Shown: positions 50,959 through 59,380, counted from the first letter of the stretch. The stretch: DNA of 64,000 nucleotides from Seonamhaeicola sp. S2-3 (GCF_001971785.1 NZ_CP019389.1:2553001-2617000), one strand, 5' to 3'. Made by a program: numbers and translations. Notes: generated from the sequence alone by a model not told the origin.

Positions 50959-52191
50959 TTACTTTCTCAAATTCTTAATACGCTGTAATAGTGTAGGGTG
51001 GGAGTAATGCATAAACACATAAGCTGGGTGAGGTGTTAAGTTACTCAAACTATTTTTAGAAAGTTTTTTAAGGCTGGTAATTAGAGGTTCACCTTTGTAA
51101 GTGTTTTTAGCATAATCATCGGCTTGATATTCAAATTTTCTAGAGAATATGTTCATTATTAATCCAGTAATTTCAGAAATAGGCGAGTAGAGTAACATAA
51201 AAGCAATAAGCCCTACATGAAAACTAGCTTTTTCAACACCTAAAGCATTAGATAATAACGGATTTGAAATAAACAACGATAAAATATAAAGTGTTAAACC
51301 CGTTAGTAAAATAGAAGCCACCAAATTAAAAATAATGTGTTTCTTTTTGTAATGTCCAACTTCGTGGGCTAAAACAGCAACAATTTCTTCATCCTCTAAA
51401 TCGTTTATTAACGTATCAAAAAGCGTTACACGTTTTTCGCTACCAAAACCAGAAAAATAGGCGTTGGCTTTGGTGCTGCGTTTAGAGCCATCAATAACAA
51501 AAATTTTATCTAACTTAAAGCCAACTGTTTTAGCATAGGCCGAAATTTTATCTCGTAAATCGCCAGCCTCTAAAGGGGTTTGTTTATTAAATAAAGGCAC
51601 AATTAGTTTAGAGTAAAACATATTCATAAAAACTGTAAAAACAGTAATTAGCCCCCAAGCATACAACCAAAAGTGTTTGCCTGTAACTTGGTAAAACCAA
51701 ATAATTAAGGCTAAAATACCACCGCCCAAGATAACCATCATAAGCCAACCTTTTAGTTTATCTAAAAAGAAGGTTTTTATTGTGGTTTTATTAAACCCAA
51801 ATTTTTCTTCAATTACAAAGGTGCTGTAGTATGAAAAAGGGGTTGTTAAAATATCGCTAGCAATCATAATAATTCCGAAGAAAATTAAAGCAATAATAAT
51901 AGGGTTTGTACTGTAGTTCCTTGCTATATTATCAACAAATTCAAAACCATCTAGTAATAAAAAACCAAGTGTTAAAACTATTGAAAATGTAGAGGTTAAT
52001 AAACCAAATTTATACTTGGTAGCCTTGTAGCTTTGCGACTTTTTATATTCGGTTTCATCATAAACATCTTGTAATTCTGGTGGCAAAGCATCATTAAAAT
52101 GTTTAGCGTTTAAAGCATCTAAAACTTTATCTACTATAAAACTAATGATGATTATGGCAATTATAGTATAGAAAAGTGTAGTTGCTGTCAT
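50959..52191 (-). CDS. M48 family metalloprotease (Ste24/CAAX-protease type)
   Basis: A 410-residue integral membrane zinc protease. The HExxH motif is in VLAHEVGHYKKKH near residue 275, and the third ligand Glu is in FEYQADDYAKN near residue 352. Several helices precede it (about residues 5-25, 60-85, 100-120, 150-175, 178-200). It matches Ste24-type enzymes rather than soluble HtpX. Bacterial substrates are probably misfolded or cleaved membrane proteins. Confidence 0.9.
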   Translation of the reverse strand: MTATTLFYTIIAIIIISFIVDKVLDALNAKHFNDALPPELQDVYDETEYKKSQSYKATKYKFGLLTSTFSIVLTLGFLLLDGFEFVDNIARNYSTNPIIIALIFFGIIMIASDILTTPFSYYSTFVIEEKFGFNKTTIKTFFLDKLKGWLMMVILGGGILALIIWFYQVTGKHFWLYAWGLITVFTVFMNMFYSKLIVPLFNKQTPLEAGDLRDKISAYAKTVGFKLDKIFVIDGSKRSTKANAYFSGFGSEKRVTLFDTLINDLEDEEIVAVLAHEVGHYKKKHIIFNLVASILLTGLTLYILSLFISNPLLSNALGVEKASFHVGLIAFMLLYSPISEITGLIMNIFSRKFEYQADDYAKNTYKGEPLITSLKKLSKNSLSNLTPHPAYVFMHYSHPTLLQRIKNLRK

Positions 52192-52269
52192 GTTTGTAAA
52201 GTATATTTTGCTGTCAACCCTGAATTCGTATTAATAAAGTAATACAGAAACAAGTGTTCTATGACAAAA

Positions 52270-53064
52270 TTATTGAAAATTTCGTTGTCTTTTGGCTTCA
52301 AAAATAAGAATTCCAGCAGCAACAGACACATTCATAGAATCTATTTCTCCCTGCATGGGTATTATAATATTTTGTGTAGCATGTATTCGCCATTCTTCAC
52401 TTAAGCCCGTTGCTTCTGTTCCTACAATAATAGCAGTTGGTTTTGTGAAATCTTGAGTGTGATATGCAACAGATTCTTGTAAAATTGCAGCGTAAATATT
52501 AATATTTTTTTGTTTTAAAAACTCAATAATTTCTGCGGTAGAGCCCGTAGCTATTTGATTTGTAAATACACAGCCCACACTAGACCTTATAATGTTTGGG
52601 TTATATAAATCTGTTTTAGGGTTGGCAATAATTACAGCATCAACATGGGCGGCATCGGCAGTTCTTAAAAGTGCTCCAATATTTCCAGGTTTTTCTGGGG
52701 CTTCGGCAACCAAAATTAAAGGAGCTTTAGTAGTGAATTTTAATTGCTCTAAGCTGTTTATTTTAGATTTAGCAACCGCTAAAACTCCTTCAGTAGTTTC
52801 TCGGTATGCTAATTTTTGATAGACTTCTTTTGAAATCTCTATAAGGTTTATGGGGTGCTTGGTTAAGCTATGTAATGATTCTTCAGAAAACAGTTCTGGA
52901 TAAAACAACAGAGTTTCTAACTCATAACCACCTTTTATAGCTAGAGAAATTTCGCGTTGTCCTTCAATTAAAAATGTTCCTGTTTTTCTTCGCTCACGCG
53001 ATTTTTCTTTTAATTGAACCAACTGCTTTACAAAAGCGTTTTGTGTACTTGTTATTTCTTTCAT
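52270..53064 (-). CDS. TrmH/RlmB family RNA 2'-O-methyltransferase
   Basis: A 264-residue SPOUT RNA methyltransferase from the ATG at 53064. The N-terminal substrate-binding part begins ITSTQNAFVKQLVQLKEKSRERRKTGTFLIEG. SPOUT motifs are PEKPGNIGALLRTADAAH, AIIVGTEATGLSEEW and IPMQGEIDSMNVSVAAGILIFE. A TTG at 53106 would add 14 residues but is less likely than the ATG. The modified rRNA nucleotide is unknown. Confidence 0.88.
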   Translation of the reverse strand: MKEITSTQNAFVKQLVQLKEKSRERRKTGTFLIEGQREISLAIKGGYELETLLFYPELFSEESLHSLTKHPINLIEISKEVYQKLAYRETTEGVLAVAKSKINSLEQLKFTTKAPLILVAEAPEKPGNIGALLRTADAAHVDAVIIANPKTDLYNPNIIRSSVGCVFTNQIATGSTAEIIEFLKQKNINIYAAILQESVAYHTQDFTKPTAIIVGTEATGLSEEWRIHATQNIIIPMQGEIDSMNVSVAAGILIFEAKRQRNFQ

Positions 53065-53125
53065 AAAATGAAGGTAAAAGTAAGTATTTTGAAATAACTT
53101 CGTCAAACCATAAAAAATTTATTAT

Positions 53126-53932
53126 ATGAAGTTTATCAAATTAATTATTGTTCTTGCTTTAGCCTTTGTTTCTTGTAAAAAAAATTCTGAAAAAGCACCC
53201 GTTGAAATCACAGATTATAAAACAGAAACTCTAGATGTTACTACCAGTATTTATCCAGAAAACTTAACCAAAGTATTTGATGCTCATGGTGGTATTGATG
53301 CTTGGAGACAATTTCAGTTTTTAGAATTTACAATGGAAAAACCTGATGGTAATGAAATAACTAAAACCGATTTAAAAAACAGGAAAGCCTTAATAGAAAT
53401 GCCAAATCATACCATTGGTTTTGATGGTGAAAATGTTTGGTTAAACAGTAAAGACGACTCTGAATTTAAAGGAGCAAACCCTAAGTTTTACTACAACCTT
53501 ATGTTTTATTTTTATGCAATGCCTTTTATTTTGGCCGATGATGGTATTATTTACGGTGAAGCAAAACCCTTAGAATTTGAAGGCAAAACCTATCCAGGAA
53601 TTAGCATTTCTTACCATGATGGCGTAGGAGAGTCTTCAGAAGATGAATACGTACTTTATTATAACCCTGATACTTATAGAATGGAATGGTTGGGTTATAC
53701 TGTTACGTTTTTTACCAATGAAAAAAGTAAAGAATTACATTTTAGACGTTATAATAATTGGCAAGAAGTAGGTGGTTTGTTATTGCCAAAATCAATTGTT
53801 AGGTATAACTATGCTAATAATTTACCAACAACGGTACATAGCGAAAATCTTTTTAGCAATATTAAAATTTCTAAAGAAAAACCAAATCAAGATATTTTTA
53901 TTAAACCTGAAAGTGCTAAAATTGTAGAGTAA
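53126..53932 (+). CDS. Lipoprotein of unknown function (DUF6503-like)
   Basis: A 268-residue lipoprotein (lipobox AFVSCKK near residue 17). VFDAHGGIDAWRQFQFLEFTMEK at about residues 50-72 and LLLPKSIVRYNYANNLP near residue 230 resemble a Bacteroidota family of beta-rich surface or periplasmic lipoproteins. The fold may be LolA/LolB-like, but this is uncertain. It is divergent from the RNA methyltransferase gene and convergent with the DUF3810 gene (2-bp gap). Confidence 0.72.
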   Translation: MKFIKLIIVLALAFVSCKKNSEKAPVEITDYKTETLDVTTSIYPENLTKVFDAHGGIDAWRQFQFLEFTMEKPDGNEITKTDLKNRKALIEMPNHTIGFDGENVWLNSKDDSEFKGANPKFYYNLMFYFYAMPFILADDGIIYGEAKPLEFEGKTYPGISISYHDGVGESSEDEYVLYYNPDTYRMEWLGYTVTFFTNEKSKELHFRRYNNWQEVGGLLLPKSIVRYNYANNLPTTVHSENLFSNIKISKEKPNQDIFIKPESAKIVE

Positions 53933-53934
53933 GT

Positions 53935-55002
53935 TTATATTGTTTTAGTATCAAAATAATTAACCAAAAGGGCCACTACATAACTGTAGCTTTCCATCCC
54001 TTTTGGTTGATTATTTGCTTTTAAAAAATTGCTGTAAAATATTTTAAAAAAGGGCTCTATAGGGTTTTCGTGTGTTTCCCAAAATAATCTAACTTCTTCG
54101 TAGTTTTTCAAAATGCCTTTATTTACAGTCTTTCCTAGAGCTTCAAAAAGGGCTTCATCGCGTCTGTAAATTTCGTTTAAGCAATAGCGTAAGCCAAAGG
54201 TGTATCCGCAGTATTTAAAGTAAATATCATCATTATGAATAGAAGCCAAAAACCCAATAAAATTAGCTTCATTTTCGGCAGCATACCCCAATTGATGTGC
54301 CATTTCATGTGCCGATGTAGTAGGAAATTTAAAGGTTGGAATTAATCCATCTACCTGCGCTTCGTTAGTTAAAGGGTTTAAATAGCCACTAAAACCCATA
54401 TAAGTTAAAGGGTAACTAAACAACGATTTTTTTATGCTTTTAGGGTTATACTCTAGTTGAGAAAAATCAGATTTTAAGTTATCATACCCCTCAGGTGTTT
54501 TTTTAAAAATAGCTTGTTTAGTATATGGTAAAGTAACCTTTAAAGTATCGTTTTTAGTAATCTCTAAATGTAAAGCATTAGATTTCTCAATTAATTTTTT
54601 TGTAACAGAAACCAATTGCTCAGTAGTATAATCTGCTTCTAAATTTAAGTTTTTGTGTAAAGGCAAACGGTAATAATTGTAGCCCCAAAACAAATGAAAA
54701 GCAAAGTATAAAACAGCAAGCGCACTAGCAACATCAATAATCCATCTTCTAGTATCTTTAAGAATGCGTTTTCTATTTTTATAGAGCCAGCGTAATACGT
54801 AAACTGTGCCTAAGGTATAAACCAAATCGCCAAAAGAAAACGGCATCCAGCCCAACATGTATCTAAAAACTTTAGAAATGTAAACGTAAAGTCCGTTACT
54901 GTAATAAGCCTCCACAAATTCTGGGTTTTTAGATAACCACAAAATCAGTAAATATTGCGGAAATAAGCTTAGGGCTATAACAAGTTTTTTGTTTTTAAAC
55001 AT
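53935..55002 (-). CDS. DUF3810 family membrane protein with zinc-protease-like motif
   Basis: A 355-residue protein with three N-terminal helices (about residues 5-22, 45-65 and 85-108) and a large extracytoplasmic domain. SAHEMAHQLGYAAENEANFIGF near residue 233 has an HExxH with a downstream Glu, the layout of a gluzincin metalloprotease. DUF3810 is uncharacterised, so proteolysis is an inference. It is convergent with the preceding lipoprotein and divergent from pepD. Confidence 0.83.
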   Translation of the reverse strand: MFKNKKLVIALSLFPQYLLILWLSKNPEFVEAYYSNGLYVYISKVFRYMLGWMPFSFGDLVYTLGTVYVLRWLYKNRKRILKDTRRWIIDVASALAVLYFAFHLFWGYNYYRLPLHKNLNLEADYTTEQLVSVTKKLIEKSNALHLEITKNDTLKVTLPYTKQAIFKKTPEGYDNLKSDFSQLEYNPKSIKKSLFSYPLTYMGFSGYLNPLTNEAQVDGLIPTFKFPTTSAHEMAHQLGYAAENEANFIGFLASIHNDDIYFKYCGYTFGLRYCLNEIYRRDEALFEALGKTVNKGILKNYEEVRLFWETHENPIEPFFKIFYSNFLKANNQPKGMESYSYVVALLVNYFDTKTI

Positions 55003-55149
55003 AAATTCAAAAATAATAAAAAAAAGTACCGCAGCTTAGTTGTGTGCTAATTAAGGTTTCTTCCTGCTTTCCGTTAAATCTTTTTTTCGTACCTCAAAAA
55101 AGGATACCACTTCAATCAGGAGTAGCTGCCAATTTCAATGAGTATTTGC

Positions 55150-55157
55150 TATCTTTG
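55150..55157 (+). promoter_or_regulatory. Putative -7 box of pepD
   Basis: TATCTTTG matches TAnnTTTG and is 22 bp before the ATG at 55179. It lies inside the longer open frame that begins at 55044, which argues that the upstream codons are not translated. Confidence 0.6.
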
Positions 55158-55178
55158 AAAATCTTTATAAATAAAAAT

Positions 55179-56639
55179 ATGAACTCAGAAATAAGACAAT
55201 TACAACCAACCCAACTTTGGAATAAATTTGCCGATTTGAATGCTGTACCAAGAGCCTCAAAAAAAGAAGAACGCGTTATTGCTTTTATGAAAGCTTTTGG
55301 TGAAAATCTAGGATTAGAAACCCTAGTTGATGAGGTTGGTAATGTAATTATTAAAAAACCAGCCACTGCCGGAATGGAAAACAAAACCACTGTGGTCATG
55401 CAGTCGCATTTAGATATGGTACATCAAAAAAATAATGATACCAATTTTGATTTTGATACCCAAGGTATAGATATGTATGTAGAGGGAGACTGGGTAAAAG
55501 CTAAGGGTACTACTTTGGGAGCCGATAACGGTTTAGGAGTGGCAACCATTATGGCTATTTTAGAAAGTACCAATATTCCACACCCTGCTATTGAAGCCTT
55601 ATTTACTATTGATGAAGAAACTGGTATGACAGGTGCTATGGGCTTAAAAGGCGGACTTTTAACTGGTGGTATTCTTTTAAATTTAGATACCGAAGAAGAT
55701 AATGAAATAGGCGTGGGGTGCGCCGGAGGTATTGATGTTACTGCTACCAGAACTTATAACGAAGAAGAAACACCCGAATTTAAAATAGGATTTACCATTG
55801 AGGTAAAAGGTTTACAAGGCGGGCATTCTGGTATGCAAATTCACGAAGGATTAGGAAATGCCAATAAAATTATGAACCGCCTACTTTTTGATGGTTTTGA
55901 AAATTTTGGATTGCGTATTTCTGAAATAGATGGTGGCGGATTACGTAATGCTATTCCCAGAGAAAGTAAAGCTATAGTGGCTATAGATGCTATTCATGAA
56001 GATGCCTTTTTACTAGAAATGTCTTTAATTTCTAATGCAATTAAAAAAGAGTTTAAAACCACTGAGCCCGATTTAGATGTTGTTATTTCAAAATGTGATA
56101 CACCAAAAAAAATCATGGATTTAGGAGTTCAAGAAGGTGTAACTAGAGCGCTTTATGCAGCTCAAAATGGGGTGTATAGAATGAGTGCTGATATTCCTGA
56201 TTTGGTTGAAACATCTAATAATTTAGCAAGAGTGCTTATTAAGGATGGTGAAATTAAAATTTTGTGTTTAACACGCTCTTCAGTTGAAAGTGCTAAAACC
56301 GATTTAGCTAACACGTTAAGAGCAACTTTTGAGTTAACAGGTTGTGAAGTTGAGTTCTCTGGAGATTACCCTGGGTGGACTCCTAATATGGATTCGGCTA
56401 TTTTAAAAGTAATGACAAAACTTTATGAAGATTTAAATGGCGAAAAGCCACATGTAGCAGCTTGTCATGCAGGTTTAGAATGTGGTATTTTAGGAACTAA
56501 TTATCCAGATATGGACATGATTAGTTTTGGTCCCAATATTAAAGGTGCTCATTCGCCAGATGAACGTGCTCAAATTTCATCAGTGCAAAAATATTGGAAG
56601 TTTGTATTGGAGATTTTAAAGCATATTCCAGAGGTATAA
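55179..56639 (+). CDS. pepD: Aminoacyl-histidine dipeptidase (beta-Ala-His dipeptidase)
   Basis: A 486-residue M20/M28-type cytoplasmic metallopeptidase that cleaves Xaa-His dipeptides. Metal and catalytic regions: MQSHLDMVHQK near residue 78, TTLGADNGLGVA near 111, TIDEETGMTGAMGLKGG near 141 and LNLDTEEDNEIGVGCAGG near 170; the C-terminal LECGILGTNYPDMDMISFGP completes the site. The start at 55179 is chosen over 55044 because of the promoter box between them and the normal family length. The last 60 bp of this gene are repeated downstream at 57484-57543. Confidence 0.94.
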   Translation: MNSEIRQLQPTQLWNKFADLNAVPRASKKEERVIAFMKAFGENLGLETLVDEVGNVIIKKPATAGMENKTTVVMQSHLDMVHQKNNDTNFDFDTQGIDMYVEGDWVKAKGTTLGADNGLGVATIMAILESTNIPHPAIEALFTIDEETGMTGAMGLKGGLLTGGILLNLDTEEDNEIGVGCAGGIDVTATRTYNEEETPEFKIGFTIEVKGLQGGHSGMQIHEGLGNANKIMNRLLFDGFENFGLRISEIDGGGLRNAIPRESKAIVAIDAIHEDAFLLEMSLISNAIKKEFKTTEPDLDVVISKCDTPKKIMDLGVQEGVTRALYAAQNGVYRMSADIPDLVETSNNLARVLIKDGEIKILCLTRSSVESAKTDLANTLRATFELTGCEVEFSGDYPGWTPNMDSAILKVMTKLYEDLNGEKPHVAACHAGLECGILGTNYPDMDMISFGPNIKGAHSPDERAQISSVQKYWKFVLEILKHIPEV

Positions 56640-56645
56640 TGTTTT
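56586..56645 (+). repeat. 3' tail of pepD, copy 1 (in the gene)
   Basis: The last 18 codons of pepD plus the stop and 6 bp. The same 60 bp occur at 57484-57543 with two mismatches (positions 56607 and 56621), both silent in the pepD frame. Confidence 0.95.
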
Positions 56646-56689
56646 GAAAATTGAGTTATACATTATTGGTATGAGTTTTTTTAATTCAG

Positions 56690-56977
56690 TTATAGTTTTT
56701 CATTAAAATCTTGTCTTCCGATGATAGCTATTATTTCAACAATATTTTCATTAATTTTATAGTAAATACTATCAACTCCACATACACAACGTCTATATCC
56801 TTTTTTAATATAATCCACTGATTCGAATGAAAAAGGACGTTCTGCAATAATGTCAAAATATTCAAAAAAAGTTTCGAAATATTTGTCCGCTTGAGTCATT
56901 CCAAATTTTTTAACTCCGTAGTGGTGAATCCGAATTAAGTCGTTTTTTGCTTCATTTGTCAATTTGTATTTAGCCAT
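56690..56977 (-). CDS. RelE/ParE family toxin
   Basis: A 95-residue type II toxin: YKLTNEAKNDLIRIHHYGVKKFG at the N-terminus, then FDIIAERPFSFESVDYIKKGYRRCVCG and YYKINENIVEIIAIIGRQDF. These fit ParE/RelE folds, with the conserved GYRR...Y and I.RQDF end. Whether it cuts mRNA or targets gyrase is unknown; ParE-like ends are more typical. The start overlaps the upstream antitoxin by 8 bp. The whole pair lies on the strand opposite pepD, between two copies of the pepD tail. Confidence 0.9.
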   Translation of the reverse strand: MAKYKLTNEAKNDLIRIHHYGVKKFGMTQADKYFETFFEYFDIIAERPFSFESVDYIKKGYRRCVCGVDSIYYKINENIVEIIAIIGRQDFNEKL

Positions 56978-57209
56978 TTAGTAAGGACTTTGATTGGGAT
57001 AAAATGCTTTCTTTACTGTCGTTTGTAAATCCGCTATTTTCAGATTTTTCCAGTTTAGCTCTAATCCAATCAATTTCAACTTGCTGTTTTCTAGCTTGTC
57101 TAATCAAGTCATTAACTAATTCACTTTTGCTAGAATACTCTTTGTTATCAACTTGGGCTTTTAACCATTCGTCATTCGGTTTTGTAAGAGATATACTTTG
57201 TCTTGGCAT
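56970..57209 (-). CDS. ParD-like antitoxin
   Basis: A 79-residue antitoxin from the ATG at 57209. The N-terminal MPRQSISLTKPNDEWLKAQVDNKEYSSKSELVNDLIRQA (partly quoted) is a ribbon-helix-helix DNA-binding domain of the ParD type, and the charged C-terminal half should wrap the toxin. A longer open frame to 57311 is unlikely because it would run through the operator and repeat. A 20-bp perfect palindrome lies 11 bp upstream, suitable for autoregulation. Confidence 0.87.
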   Translation of the reverse strand: MPRQSISLTKPNDEWLKAQVDNKEYSSKSELVNDLIRQARKQQVEIDWIRAKLEKSENSGFTNDSKESILSQSKSLLNG

Positions 57210-57220
57210 AATTTTATTAT

Positions 57221-57240
57221 TTGGTGTAAATTTACACCAA
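57221..57240. promoter_or_regulatory. Perfect 20-bp palindromic operator of the toxin-antitoxin operon
   Basis: TTGGTGTAAA (57221-57230) is followed directly by its exact reverse complement TTTACACCAA (57231-57240). Its position just before the antitoxin ATG fits binding by the ribbon-helix-helix antitoxin. TAAATTTA at its centre may overlap the -7 box. Confidence 0.75.
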
Positions 57241-57245
57241 AAACG

Positions 57246-57483
57246 AGTTGTTAGCAAATTATTGCCAACTTTATGGATATACGTCATTTTTAATTGCACA
57301 TATCCTAACAATAAACGAACATAGTTGATAATTTTACATAATCAAGTTTGTTAAGGTGTGGGGTATAGCCATAACCACTCAATTATAAATAAAGGAAAAT
57401 ACTTTTTCACTACTCTATAAACAAGCCGATAATAAAAAAGATTCAGCATATTGGTGGGGAAAAGTACTTAAATGCTTTCAACT
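57246..57483 (+). repeat. Cassette-end repeat, copy b
   Basis: A ~230-bp non-coding segment between the antitoxin promoter and a second pepD tail. It begins with small hairpins (GTTG..GCAA/TTGCCAAC at 57247-57269, then GGATAT at 57275 with ATATCC at 57300). It contains ATCAAGTTTGTTAAGGTGTG at 57341. The same order of blocks occurs at 58197-58401, for example GGATATAC, AAACGAA, AGTTGA, AATCAAGTTTGTTAAGGT, TGGGGTA and AATACTTTT. Confidence 0.8.
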
Positions 57484-57543
57484 CAAAAATATTGGAAGTT
57501 TGTACTGGAGATTTTAAAACATATTCCAGAGGTATAATGTTTT
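57484..57543 (+). repeat. 3' tail of pepD, copy 2 (detached)
   Basis: 58 of 60 bases match the pepD 3' end at 56586-56645, including the stop codon and the following 6 bp. Both differences are silent (TTG to CTG for Leu, AAG to AAA for Lys), as if this tail had evolved as part of a working pepD. Confidence 0.92.
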
Positions 57544-57652
57544 AGGGATTTGTAGGTATTGATAAGTTTTCACTTAGTTTTATCCTTTTTATATTGATTA
57601 AAGGATATAATCAAAACTCCAATCAATAATACCAATATTTTTTTATGATTTC

Positions 57653-58186
57653 TCATTTTTGTTGGTCACTGGCGTGCTTATTATATTCTTCTCCTATTGC
57701 TTTTGCGATGTCTCCAAGGTACTGATCTATAGTTGACCCCAAATCAAAGAACAAATAGGAAAGTACTTTTATAAACGGATTTTTTATTGTTGCATATTCT
57801 GTAAATGTTAATTCTGTTCCTCCATTATCAGTTTCTTCTAATGTTCCTGTCCAATATCCTGTAAATCCATTTGCTTCGATTATTTCGATTTCATATCTTG
57901 AATATGGAATTTTACTTTTTACTTTGAATGTAATTGCTTGTCCTTTTTTTTGTATTTCCTTAAAAATTTCATTGTCACCAGCCGATTCAAGAATTTGTAC
58001 CTCTTTTAGATTACTTCTCCATTTCCAGTTTCTGTTATCAGTTATTAAATTGAAAATACTTTCAGGTGAAGTAGAAAAAATAGCAGTTCTTTCTGCTTTT
58101 CGTTCGTTCGGTAGTATTAACCCAACAAATAAAGTCAATAAGATAATTCCAATAATTACATAAAATATCATCTTTACGTTTTTCAT
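57653..58186 (-). CDS. SRPBCC family protein with N-terminal membrane anchor
   Basis: A 177-residue protein. An N-terminal helix (MIFYVIIGIILLTLFVGLIL) anchors or exports it. The rest is a START/Bet v 1-like SRPBCC domain: RTAIFSTSPESIFNLITDNRNWKWRSNL, then YEIEIIEANGFTGYWTGTLEETDNGGTELTFTEYA. It probably binds a hydrophobic ligand, which is unknown. It stands alone between two pepD-tail repeats and opposite in strand to pepD, so it looks like cassette cargo. Confidence 0.82.
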   Translation of the reverse strand: MKNVKMIFYVIIGIILLTLFVGLILPNERKAERTAIFSTSPESIFNLITDNRNWKWRSNLKEVQILESAGDNEIFKEIQKKGQAITFKVKSKIPYSRYEIEIIEANGFTGYWTGTLEETDNGGTELTFTEYATIKNPFIKVLSYLFFDLGSTIDQYLGDIAKAIGEEYNKHASDQQK

Positions 58187-58196
58187 TTTTGCTTGT

Positions 58197-58401
58197 GGCT
58201 AACTTTAAGGATATACATCATTTAAATGAATTATATCCTACAAGAAACGAAAGTAGTTGAAAATATTTACAAAATCAAGTTTGTTAAGGTATGGGGTACG
58301 CCTAGAACTCACCGAAAAATAGTTAGGGAAATACTTTTGCATCACTTTATAAAAAGTGCATTAATAATAAAGATTCAACATGTTAGTAGGTATATGTATT
58401 T
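58197..58401 (+). repeat. Cassette-end repeat, copy c
   Basis: A ~205-bp non-coding segment starting 11 bp upstream of the SRPBCC start codon. It opens with GGATATA (58209-58215) paired with TATATCC (58233-58239) and shares most blocks with copy b, such as AATCAAGTTTGTTAAGGTAT at 58273. Similarity runs to the pepD-tail fragment. A 69-codon open frame (58226-58435) through it is not likely to be a gene. Confidence 0.8.
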
Positions 58402-58427
58402 AAATTTCATCATTGAAAAATATTGGA
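58402..58427 (+). repeat. Degenerate fragment of the pepD 3' tail, copy 3
   Basis: AAATTTCATCATTGAAAAATATTGGA (partly quoted) matches pepD at 56572-56598 except for one deletion and two changes. It stands where copy c ends, as copy 2 does after copy b. Confidence 0.6.
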
Positions 58428-58483
58428 TTTTTTAAATACGTACTTGATATTTAGTGCTTTAAAGGCGTAAATACAACAGTGTA

Positions 58484-59242
58484 TTACTTATGGTATTGTT
58501 GCGTGTAGTGATTTTTTTGTTGATACTTTCTTTTGGTTTTAATTAAAGTAAATCTAACATCATCATAAAATAAGCTTAAAACCAAAATAACACCTCCAAT
58601 TATTAAGGTGTTTAATTGCAATTGAGCTTCAGAATAAAAATACCCACCAATTAAACCTCCAGAGAAAAATGAAAGAATAATATATATTCTAAGTTTTATG
58701 GTTGCTTTTAATTTTTTTGTGTTTGGATGTGATGTTGGAAAGAATAATTGAGAAATTTCTATTCCTAAGTCGGTAAAAAGTCCAGTTAAGTGTGTTGTTC
58801 TTACCACTGCATTTGAAATTTTTGTTACAAATGAGTTTTGAAGTCCCATTGCAAAAAGAAGAAAACAAACAATTGCATGAGGGAGCTTTATATCAATAAT
58901 ATTACTTAGAATGCCTATGCTAAATAATATTAAGCTTTCTATTATGGTTGGTAATACAAAAACATTCATTTTTTTACTTTCCTTAAACGTTTCAATAAGG
59001 AAGCTTGACGCGAATGAACCAAGAAAAAATGAGAATATATAAGCAAAATAAATGGTTCCCTTCCAAAAATTAAAATTAGCTATATCATTGATAAACAGAG
59101 CAAAATGACCTGTAACATTTGTGGTTAATTGACCAAAAAATAAAAAACCAGTTACATTTACAATTCCAGCTACAAAAGATAAAATTGTTGCAATCTGTAA
59201 ATTATGTTTTAGTGTTCTGGTTTTACCTTGGTGTCTAAACAT
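58484..59242 (-). CDS. DUF1275 (YoaK) family membrane protein
   Basis: A 252-residue protein with about six helices. FVAGIVNVTGFLFFGQLTTNVTGHFALF near residue 20 and MGLQNSFVTKISNAVVRTTHLTGLFTDLGIEIS near residue 125 are the two conserved half-repeats of DUF1275. Function unknown; transport is likely. It lies immediately after the pepD-tail array, on the same strand as the cassette cargo genes, so it could itself be accessory. Confidence 0.87.
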   Translation of the reverse strand: MFRHQGKTRTLKHNLQIATILSFVAGIVNVTGFLFFGQLTTNVTGHFALFINDIANFNFWKGTIYFAYIFSFFLGSFASSFLIETFKESKKMNVFVLPTIIESLILFSIGILSNIIDIKLPHAIVCFLLFAMGLQNSFVTKISNAVVRTTHLTGLFTDLGIEISQLFFPTSHPNTKKLKATIKLRIYIILSFFSGGLIGGYFYSEAQLQLNTLIIGGVILVLSLFYDDVRFTLIKTKRKYQQKNHYTQQYHK

Positions 59243-59380
59243 TTATAGCTTATTTTAAATTGTTAATTACACTTAGTTTAGTGAAGGTAATTTTTATTTA
59301 AGCCTTATTAAATATTTTATGTAGCTACATATTTTAAAGCAAGCGCGAAGGTAGTTGAATTTTTTTAAAATCAATTTATA

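Noticed and set aside
55044-55178. 45-codon N-terminal extension of pepD
   Set aside because: It contains the TATCTTTG promoter box and is not like the family; the ATG at 55179 gives the normal length of 486 residues.
57210-57311. 34-codon N-terminal extension of the antitoxin
   Set aside because: It would be encoded by the 20-bp operator palindrome and the start of repeat b; the ATG at 57209 fits ParD length.
56690-58186. Insertion sequence or integrative element with its own recombinase
   Set aside because: No transposase or integrase motif was found in any frame between the pepD-tail copies.
58226-58435. 69-codon open frame on the plus strand
   Set aside because: It lies entirely within repeat c; the matching repeat b has stops in the equivalent positions.
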